Shown in pieces: positions 51,315 to 59,700 of a stretch of 64,000 nt of DNA. The notes under the pieces are model-generated. The model was given only the letters and a program-made list of their open reading frames with translations, made no database searches and was not told the DNA's origin. This stretch comes from UBA10349 sp003485905. Lineage in GTDB: Bacteria > Pseudomonadota > Gammaproteobacteria > Arenicellales > Arenicellaceae. The stretch is from contig CALSLL010000001.1 in assembly GCA_943787185.1 (NCBI GenBank), forward strand, positions 558,001-622,000, written 5' to 3'. Made by a program: the position numbers and the translations under genes. Each line of letters begins with the position of its first letter. Positions within the stretch are counted from its first letter, which is position 1.

Positions 51315-52763
51315 TTACGGAATTGTGACCAACTTAAGCGTATTTGTATTGCCCTCTACGCCCTCAAGATCACCAAATGTAATTAATACTATATCCCCAG
51401 AATTTAGCTTCAACAATCCACGAAGCACTTCTACTGCTTGAAAGGGTGGCTCGACATCATTATTTTTATCAACATCCCACAATACAGGGTATACACCGCG
51501 ATACAAAGTAACCCGATGCACGGTTGCCGCACTGCGTGATAATGCCATTATCGGAATACCTGAACTGATTCGTGACATTAGTTTGGCCGTTTGGCCAGAC
51601 TCTGTTAACGCCAAAATAGCTCGCACCCCAAGGTGATTCGCTATATACATGGCGCCCATAGCAATTGACTCTTCGGCATCATTTAGCGGTTCATCAACGC
51701 GATGTCGAGATATTCGTGCGAGTCGATGACGCTCCGCACCCAGACAGATTCGCGCCATGGCCTCAATCACTTTATCGGGATGCGCACCAACAGCAGTTTC
51801 AGCTGATAGCATCACCGCATCAGTACCGTCCATTACGGCATTCGCAACGTCCAAAACTTCGGCACGTGTCGGTATAGGACTCTCCACCATGGATTGCATC
51901 ATCTGCGTTGCCGTAATGCAGACACAATTTCGTTCCCGCGAAGCATTTATTAATATTTTCTGGATTGCTGGCAATTCCGCGTCACCGATTTCCACAGCCA
52001 AATCACCGCGCGCTATCATCACTGCATCAGAGGCATCAATAATTTCCACATGCCGCTCAACCGCCTCAGCTCGCTCAATTTTTGACACAATTGAGCCCTG
52101 CCCACCTGCTTCTCGAAGCAAACGACGAGCCAACTCCACATCCGCTGCACAGGTTACAAAGGAGACTGCTACATAATCTGCACCTACTTTAGCAGCTGTC
52201 AAAATGTCAGCTTTATCTTTTTCTGTTAGCGCGGCCGCCGACAAGCCCCCACCCGCCAAATTCAAGCCCTTGGAATCTGACAGCACACCACCGATAGTAA
52301 CTTTTGTACTAACTCTTGTTCCTTCAATGCCGGTAACCTGCAGTTCAATAAGGCCGTCATCCAAGAGCAAACGATCACCCGTTGTTACGTCCTCAGCTAG
52401 AGGCTGATAGGTAACTCCTACACGATGTTGATCTCCAACAGCCCCTTCCAGGCTTGAATCCAATTCAAATTCATCAGATTCAACTAGCTTGATTTTTCCG
52501 TCACTAAACTTACCGATTCGAATTTTAGGGCCTTGTAAATCAACCAATATTCCTACAGTCCGGCCTGACTCTCGACTTAAGCGTCGAACCTGCTCAATTC
52601 GATCAAGGTGATCTTGCTCATTACCATGCGAAAAGTTAACTCGCACGACATCCAACCCATGCTTGAGCATTTTGGTGAAAACTTTCTCGTCATCGGTTGC
52701 GGGACCAAGCGTGGCAAGAATTTTGGTGCGCCGTAAGTGATCTACTTTAGTTTTTGTATTCAT
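51315..52763 (-). CDS. pyk: Pyruvate kinase
   Basis: Cytoplasmic enzyme converting phosphoenolpyruvate and ADP to pyruvate and ATP, 482 residues. The catalytic barrel starts RRTKILATLGPATDD and contains VRVNFSHGN, VSKIERAEAVE, MIARGDLAVEIG and ITATQMMQSMVESPIPTRAEV with the active Lys and metal ligands. The C-terminal regulatory domain has RAILALTESGQTAKLMS. This is the shorter PykA-like bacterial type. About 108 bp lie between its start and the pgk stop, and about 268 bp between it and fba, so they may be separate transcripts. Confidence 0.97.
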   Translation of the reverse strand: MNTKTKVDHLRRTKILATLGPATDDEKVFTKMLKHGLDVVRVNFSHGNEQDHLDRIEQVRRLSRESGRTVGILVDLQGPKIRIGKFSDGKIKLVESDEFELDSSLEGAVGDQHRVGVTYQPLAEDVTTGDRLLLDDGLIELQVTGIEGTRVSTKVTIGGVLSDSKGLNLAGGGLSAAALTEKDKADILTAAKVGADYVAVSFVTCAADVELARRLLREAGGQGSIVSKIERAEAVERHVEIIDASDAVMIARGDLAVEIGDAELPAIQKILINASRERNCVCITATQMMQSMVESPIPTRAEVLDVANAVMDGTDAVMLSAETAVGAHPDKVIEAMARICLGAERHRLARISRHRVDEPLNDAEESIAMGAMYIANHLGVRAILALTESGQTAKLMSRISSGIPIMALSRSAATVHRVTLYRGVYPVLWDVDKNNDVEPPFQAVEVLRGLLKLNSGDIVLITFGDLEGVEGNTNTLKLVTIP

Positions 52764-52871
52764 TATCTATTGTTTAGCCAACCGAACTTAACGCTTCTAA
52801 TTTTATTAGCCAAACTTACTTTTACCCTGTTCAAATTAATTCAAATTGTATTGCTGTCCGCAGAATCTTAC

Positions 52872-54047
52872 CTAAGCTGCGGCTCGAGTTTCTAACATCG
52901 CAACCGCCGGCAGTATTTTGCCTTCCAAGAACTCAAGGAACGCCCCGCCACCGGTTGAGATATACGAAATGTCCTCAATCACGCCAAACTGGTCAACAGC
53001 GGCGAGAGTATCTCCGCCGCCAGCGATCGAAAAGGCACTGCTCCTTGCCACTGCAGTCGCCAAATCTTTAGTACCCCGTGAAAACTGGGGAAACTCAAAA
53101 ACTCCAATCGGGCCATTCCAAACAATAGTTCCTGCGCCAGCAATTATGCTATCGAGTGCTAGCGAGCTTTGAGGGCCAATATCAAAGATCATCTCATCAG
53201 CTTGTACTTCATTGACCGTTTTTAGAACGGCCTCGGTAGACTCTGAATACTGTTTACCACAGACAACATCTACGGGAACCGGTATTGCCGCACCACGAGA
53301 CTTCATTAGCTCTGTTAGCGCCCTTGCCTCCTCTACTAACTCTTCTTCGTATAAAGATTTACCCACCGGGTATCCCGCCGCCGCAATAAACGTATTTGCA
53401 ATGCCGCCACCGACAATAAGTTGATCAACAAACTTTGCCAAACTTCGTAAAACGGACAATTTGGTCGAAACTTTAGACCCGCCGACAATCGCCACCAAAG
53501 GTCGTTTGGGGTTATCCATCGCGCGCACCAGGGCGTCTAATTCAGCCGCTAACAACGGGCCGGCACATGCTTGCTGGGCATATAAACCTACGCCATGTGT
53601 TGATGCCTGGGCGCGATGAGCGGTACCAAAAGCATCCATAACATATAAGTCACATAGCGCGGCATACTGTCGGGCCAATTTCTCATCATCAGATTTTTCA
53701 CCCTCCCAAAACCGCACATTCTCCAACAACCTAATTCCACTTTTGATCGGCTGTAGTATTTTTGGATGTGAACTCTCTAGCATTACCTTTTCGTTTAAAG
53801 CGGCCGACAAATGGTCTGCAATTGGTTGCAAACTTAAGGCTGGGTCGACTTGACCTTCAACAGGACGGCCTAAATGGGACATTATCGTTACGCTGGCTGC
53901 ATTTTTTATGGCACGGCGCAAGGTCGGCAATGATGCATCTATACGCTTACTACTAGTAATATTACCGTCAACTAGCGGGACATTGAGGTCCTGACGAATG
54001 AGTACTCGTTTGCCAGCAAGGTCAATATTGTCAAATGTATTTATCAT
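52872..54047 (-). CDS. pgk: Phosphoglycerate kinase
   Basis: Two-lobed kinase of 391 residues that makes ATP from 1,3-bisphosphoglycerate. RVLIRQDLNVPL and MSHLGRP are N-lobe substrate segments, and VAIVGGSKVSTKLSVLRSL lies between the lobes. GPIGVFEF and STGGGAFLEFLEG are C-lobe nucleotide segments. It follows tkt after nine bases, in the slot that in many proteobacteria is filled by gap, which is missing here. The short tkt-pgk spacing points to one transcript. Confidence 0.98.
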   Translation of the reverse strand: MINTFDNIDLAGKRVLIRQDLNVPLVDGNITSSKRIDASLPTLRRAIKNAASVTIMSHLGRPVEGQVDPALSLQPIADHLSAALNEKVMLESSHPKILQPIKSGIRLLENVRFWEGEKSDDEKLARQYAALCDLYVMDAFGTAHRAQASTHGVGLYAQQACAGPLLAAELDALVRAMDNPKRPLVAIVGGSKVSTKLSVLRSLAKFVDQLIVGGGIANTFIAAAGYPVGKSLYEEELVEEARALTELMKSRGAAIPVPVDVVCGKQYSESTEAVLKTVNEVQADEMIFDIGPQSSLALDSIIAGAGTIVWNGPIGVFEFPQFSRGTKDLATAVARSSAFSIAGGGDTLAAVDQFGVIEDISYISTGGGAFLEFLEGKILPAVAMLETRAAA

Positions 54048-54056
54048 CCTCTAATG

Positions 54057-56063
54057 CTACCCAAGTAATCGCTTACTCTGGGCTAGCACATTGTCGACAG
54101 TGAATCCAAAATGCTCAAACAATTTAGACGCTGGCGCCGATTCCCCAAAACTATCCATGCCTATAACAGCGCCGTTTAAGCCAACATATTTATACCAATA
54201 GTCAGTTGAACCTGCTTCGATTGCCAATCGTCGATCGCAGGATGCTGGTAACACTGATTCACGATAGGCAGCATCTTGCCGGTCAAACTCTGTTGTTGAC
54301 GGCATAGATACTAAACGAACCCGTACGCCGCTTTCGGTTAATTGTTCATTCGCTAACTGGGCAATCCCAACTTCAGAGCCACTGGCAATAATTATTAACT
54401 CAGGTAAACCCTCACAATCTGAAAGCACATAACCGCCCTTCTCGATATTCACCAGATCAATATTATCTCTATTCATATGCGGTAGAGTTTGCCGCGAATA
54501 CACCATACTTACAGGACTGTCCTGTGACTCGCAGGCGAATTTCCAAGCCACCGCAGACTCAACAGCATCGCAGGGCCTCCAAACGGAATGATTTGGAATT
54601 AGGCGTAGACTCGCCAGATGCTCGATCGGTTGATGCGTTGGACCATCTTCTCCAAGACCAATTGAATCATGAGTAAACACAAATAAACTTGGTTGCTTCA
54701 TAAGCGCGGCCATTCGAATCGCATTGCGCGCATAATCCGAAAACACTAAAAATGTTCCAGCATACGGCTTGAATCCATCATGCAACGATATTCCATTCAT
54801 TATCGCCGCCATAGCAAATTCACGAACCCCATAATTAATATAATTGCCGCTAGCATCCTCATCGGAAATTGTTTTCGAGCCTCTCCAAACAGTATTATTT
54901 GAACCAGTCAAATCGGCAGAACCGCCAATTAGCTCCGGCAGCAAACCAGCGTAGTATTCAAGTGCCCGCTGCGATGACTTACGTGTCGCAAGTGTCGGTC
55001 CTTCTTGTTGAGTCGCCTGAATGAATGCCGTAGAAAGTTCTGCCCAGTCTTCGGGCATAGTACCCATCATGCGGCGTCGGTATTCCTCAGCCAACTCAGG
55101 GTGTTTACTTTGGTAATCCTCAAGCACCCCCTGCCATTGAGCTTCATCTTGCTGACCTTGCGCACAAGCGTTCCAATCTTTGTAAACCGCTTCTGGGATA
55201 TCAAACGGTGCATGCGGCCAATCAAGGCCTTCACGCACCAACTGAATCTCTTCATCACCTAATGGTGCGCCGTGACTGCCCGCAGTTCCCTGCTTGTTAG
55301 GCGCTCCGAAACCAATAGTCGTTCGACAACAAATCATACTGGGCTTACCGGTCTCAGCAACGGCAGATTGAATCGCCGCATTTATGGCCTCAGCATCGTG
55401 GCCATTGACGTCACGCAACACATGCCAACCGTACGCCTCAAATCGTGCTGCAGTATCATCAGTAAACCAGCCGTCCACCGGCCCATCAATTGATATTTTG
55501 TTATCGTCCCAAATTGCTACCAATTTACCTAAGCCAAGCGTCCCAGCCAGTGAGCAAGCTTCGTGAGATATTCCTTCCATTAAGCAACCATCACCCATAA
55601 ACACCCAAGTTCGGTGATCCACCAACGCAAGGCCAGGCTGATTAAATTGTGCCGCTAGTACCTTTTCTGCCAAAGCAAAACCCACCGCATTCGCGATACC
55701 CTGACCTAAAGGGCCTGTGGTGGTTTCAACCCCCGGGGTATAACCGTGCTCGGGATGGCCTGGTGTTCGAGACTCAAATTGTCGAAAGTTTTTTAAATCC
55801 TCTATGCTTAAATCGTAACCAGTCAAATGCAGCAAAGAATAGATGAGCATGGAACCGTGTCCATTAGAAAGCACAAATCGATCACGATTTTGCCAACCTG
55901 GGTTAGCCGGGTTATGTTTTAAGTGACCGGACCATAAAACCTGGGCAATATCCGCCATCCCCATCGGCGCACCGGGGTGTCCAGAATTTGCTTGCTGCAC
56001 AGCGTCAGCACTTAGTATACGTATCGCATTTGCCATCAAACGCGCATCAACTGTGGTCGTCAT
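54057..56063 (-). CDS. tkt: Transketolase
   Basis: Thiamine-diphosphate enzyme of 668 residues moving two-carbon units between sugar phosphates (pentose phosphate or Calvin pathways). N-terminal landmarks are QQANSGHPGAPMGMADIAQVLW, HLTGYDL, PGHPEHGY and MGDGCLMEG, the thiamine-binding GDGCLMEGISHEA pattern. The middle domain has SRRALEYYAGLLPELIGGSADLTGSN, FVFTHDSIGLGEDGPTHQP and RPCDAVE. The last part carries the usual C-terminal domain. It is the first gene of the tkt-pgk-pyk-fba row and is followed by pgk after nine bases. Confidence 0.98.
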   Translation of the reverse strand: MTTTVDARLMANAIRILSADAVQQANSGHPGAPMGMADIAQVLWSGHLKHNPANPGWQNRDRFVLSNGHGSMLIYSLLHLTGYDLSIEDLKNFRQFESRTPGHPEHGYTPGVETTTGPLGQGIANAVGFALAEKVLAAQFNQPGLALVDHRTWVFMGDGCLMEGISHEACSLAGTLGLGKLVAIWDDNKISIDGPVDGWFTDDTAARFEAYGWHVLRDVNGHDAEAINAAIQSAVAETGKPSMICCRTTIGFGAPNKQGTAGSHGAPLGDEEIQLVREGLDWPHAPFDIPEAVYKDWNACAQGQQDEAQWQGVLEDYQSKHPELAEEYRRRMMGTMPEDWAELSTAFIQATQQEGPTLATRKSSQRALEYYAGLLPELIGGSADLTGSNNTVWRGSKTISDEDASGNYINYGVREFAMAAIMNGISLHDGFKPYAGTFLVFSDYARNAIRMAALMKQPSLFVFTHDSIGLGEDGPTHQPIEHLASLRLIPNHSVWRPCDAVESAVAWKFACESQDSPVSMVYSRQTLPHMNRDNIDLVNIEKGGYVLSDCEGLPELIIIASGSEVGIAQLANEQLTESGVRVRLVSMPSTTEFDRQDAAYRESVLPASCDRRLAIEAGSTDYWYKYVGLNGAVIGMDSFGESAPASKLFEHFGFTVDNVLAQSKRLLG

Positions 56064-56256
56064 TTAGTGACTCCGTTGGTGGAAGTTGGTTAGGAATATT
56101 CACGAGGACTATTTGTCAGCTTATCGAGGTTAATCAGCTCAAAATACTGCCGATTTTGCTAGTCGAACTATATACAATGAAGTCACTTTATAACAGGCAA
56201 AACCACTATCTAAAAGATACACAATTGGCCAAAGTGCAAATTACCCAACACCAGGA

Positions 56257-56721
56257 CTAGAGGGTTGGAAAAGTATCTAGCAAGGCACTAATATCCGGGA
56301 TCACCGCGAGCCTTCCTTTTACGTTAACCCCCATTACTGCAAAACGAATATCCAGATCCGTTGGAAGCTCCATTTCAACAGCGGCATCATCAATGGTAAC
56401 TGTCTTGGGGTTTCCTTCACTCAATATAGCTAGCCTGGAGGCCTCGCCTCTTTCTGGCAAAGGGTTTAGTACTAATACCCGTTGGCCCTTCTTTTTTGAG
56501 TTCGCCACTCTAGCGCCTAGCATTGCATCAAACGAGACCACCGGTACTGACACACCTCGCCATTCGACAAAACCCACAAACCAATCTGCCCCGGCTGGTT
56601 CGTGACTAATTTTTTTATTGTCAACTATCTCGTCGATTGCCACCCCCGGAAGCAGAACATTAATTTGACTACCCGGCACCATCACGCAATGCACACTGAG
56701 CGAATCCAATTGACCAATCAT
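56257..56721 (-). CDS. CheW-like adaptor (ChpC-type) of Pil-Chp system
   Basis: This 154-residue cytoplasmic protein is made of one CheW-like beta-barrel domain: VLLPGVAIDEIVDNKK at the start, WFVGFVEWRGVSVPVVSFDAMLG in the central ligand region (typical of CheW) and VMGVNVKGRLAVIPDIS. It couples the large ChpA-type kinase to receptors or acts as its regulator. It overlaps the kinase gene by four bases (ATGA), so translation is coupled. In Pseudomonas the equivalent position downstream of chpA is chpB-chpC; here ChpB methylesterase is not seen. Confidence 0.85.
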   Translation of the reverse strand: MIGQLDSLSVHCVMVPGSQINVLLPGVAIDEIVDNKKISHEPAGADWFVGFVEWRGVSVPVVSFDAMLGARVANSKKKGQRVLVLNPLPERGEASRLAILSEGNPKTVTIDDAAVEMELPTDLDIRFAVMGVNVKGRLAVIPDISALLDTFPTL

Positions 56722-59700
56722 TCAACGTCACCGCTTAGTTGTTTAGGAATACGCGCTTGCAGCACGGCCCTTAGATCACCAATATCATAAGGCTTACCAA
56801 GAAAGTCACTGGCTCCCAAATCAAACGCCCGCTGACGATAATGCTCTAAAGTTCGAGAAGAAATTATTGCTACTGGGATATCCATATATTCCGCTTGGTT
56901 TGCCTTCCATTCAAGAAAGCCAAACCCGTCTAACCGAGGCATTTCCAAATCGAGTAAGATTAATGCTGGCCGCCGATCAGCGATCTGACGTTGCGCTTCA
57001 ACGCCATCTCTAGCCATCACTGCCTCTATGCCCATGGCTGCCAAGTCGCGTTCAGCCGCTTTGCGCACAGTTAAGGAATCATCTACTACCAGCACAACGG
57101 GTGCATTACCATCAGCACTCACGGTGGCATCAACATGTACTTCAGATTCGATATACGACAACCCTACAAAATTCACTACTAACGCCAATTCCCCATCATT
57201 CCCTGGAGTGGTACCCGAAAACAAAGTTAATTGCTCTAAATGCCCTCCGAATGGTCGTAACATAACCTCTCTAGATTCACCGATTTGGTCGACGACAACA
57301 GCAATATTTTGAGTTCCACAACGAACCATCAGAACAGGTAATGAGTCGTGGTCTTTACCCTTCCTTCGACCACCAAAATAATCTAGCAAATCAATTAACA
57401 AAAAGGGCTCACCATCGTGATCAATGCTAAATCGCTCTCCTGATCGAAGCCTTTTATAATCTTGGGCAGATAACTGCTTTACGCGTTCAATCGTATGCGC
57501 AGCAGCCGCATAATCACGCTTTCCTAGTCGAAAAAATAGAACTCTTGAGACTGCCAATGAAACTGGCACGCGCAATACAAAAGTTGTTCCTCCGCTGGAT
57601 ACCGGCTCGAGATCAATCGAACCACCCAACACGTGCAACGCATGCTTTACTGCATCTAGGCCAACTCCTCGACCAGAAACAGCGGTGACTTCTGAGGCTG
57701 TCGAAAAGCCGCTACTGGTAATAAATTGAATGACGTTCTGCGGAGTTACCATTTCGACCGATTCTACCAACTCAGCTTCTACTGCCCGTTGCGCTATTTC
57801 TTCAAAATTCAGTCCAGCTCCATCATCACTAATCGCTATACGGACATCCCTACCGATATGCTCGCAATGCACTTTTATACTGGCCTCGATTGGCTTGCTG
57901 GCAGCTTTTCTCTTATTGGTACTCTCGATACCATGATCCACGGCATTTCTAAGTAAATGTTCTAACGCAGGGCCAATAATATCCAGCACAGCGCGATCAA
58001 TACCGATCTCTTGACCTGTGATTTCAAACGCAACACGTTTTCCCAGCTGGCGACTAGTTTGCCGTACAACTTGACGCAATTGAGGCGCCAAATCAGCGAA
58101 TGGTACTAATCGAATCGCCATCACCTCTTGTTGCAACTCTGCTTGCGCAGAACCCTGACGTGCTAATGAGTCTTCAATTCTACCAGCTCTGCTATTTAAC
58201 TCGGCTTCCAACCCCTTTAAATCATCAATTTCCTCCAACATTGAACGTGTAGCTTGCTGCAGCCGCGAGTATCGATCCATTTCAAGAGGATCAAGCTTTC
58301 CAGCATTCGTCCCAGTATTTTCGACACCTGCATCAATCTGAGTTTCAACTTCAACGTTAAAATCGTCTAGCTGATCGGTCAAACTGATCAGTTTCTTCTG
58401 TTGCTGTTCCAATGTTTCCCGTAATCTAACTACATCTTCCTCAATCTGGGCGCGAGACACACTGCTACTCGAAATCACGTCTGACAACTTGTCGAGTACA
58501 ATATAGTCAATATTTACACCACCCTTACCCAGTGCAATATCCGCGACATCAGTGCCAAGTTCGGAATCAATATCGATCGATAGATTGGAAGTTGACGACA
58601 GGTCTGGATGTAATTCAAATTCACCGAGTTTCAAATCATTCAAGGCCGCGGCTTCACTCAAAGCTCCGCGTAAGCTATCAAATGGCTCGAGCCGCTGCCC
58701 GCTTTCAATCCGTTTAACCGAATCAACGAGCACGTCGTGTGTCTCTTCTAATAAATTTCGAAAAGTTTGCGCTGACGCAGCCGATAACTCCTCTCGGCTT
58801 TCCACAAAGCCTTCCGACAAATGCACTAATTCCCCGACCTCGTCAAAACCTGCCATACGTGCACTACCCTTTAGAGTATGTAGTGCTCTTAACAGGCTAT
58901 CCCGAACTATTTGCCATCGATCTACATCATGAATATCAGACAATTGTTCATTAATCGTTCGCAACACAATGTGGGCTTCATCACAAAACACACTCACCAA
59001 TTCAGGGTCAATATGTCCCGCGTCCGCGGTAACTTTTGCATCAAGGTGCTGGTCCAGCCCATCGATACCAGCCTTCGCGGTAGCAACAGATAAATCTCGA
59101 TTCTCCATGCGAACACAATATCGCTCAGCCACACCTTCGCTATCATCCAAGTCGTGGGTAATCAATTGCTTCAATACCTGAGGCCCCTCGGAAAGCAATT
59201 GGCCTACAGCGGAATCTGCGAAATCGACGTCTTCATCGCGCAGAAAATTCTCTGAAACCAAACTTAGTCGGGCCACAACCAACTCACCCGAAGCGTTCGC
59301 CAAAGTTTTAAGCGACTGCCAAACGCCCAGTGCTTTCGTTCGCGACCGCATTTGCGCCGGCCATCCACTAGCCGTCATTATTGATGCAAGAAAATCAAGT
59401 AAACCCTGCGCCTCTTCAATAAAAATATCGGACCCAGACGATGGCTGTGGAGAATCCAAAGAGGTCTTTGCCTCCACGGATTCCGCCTCCACCAAACCCG
59501 CCAGCTCAGCTAGAGTTTTTCCTACATCACTAGCAGCAGGGTCCGCTGCCGTTTCTGCCACTGGAAGCGACTGAATCAGTGCACTATATGCGCGCTGATG
59601 TTCCGCCTCCCTGGATAACGCAAGCGCTTGAATTGCACTCTTGCCAGACACCTCGTTAACCATCTGACGTAGATCGCCCAGCAGCACTTTCAATGCCTCT

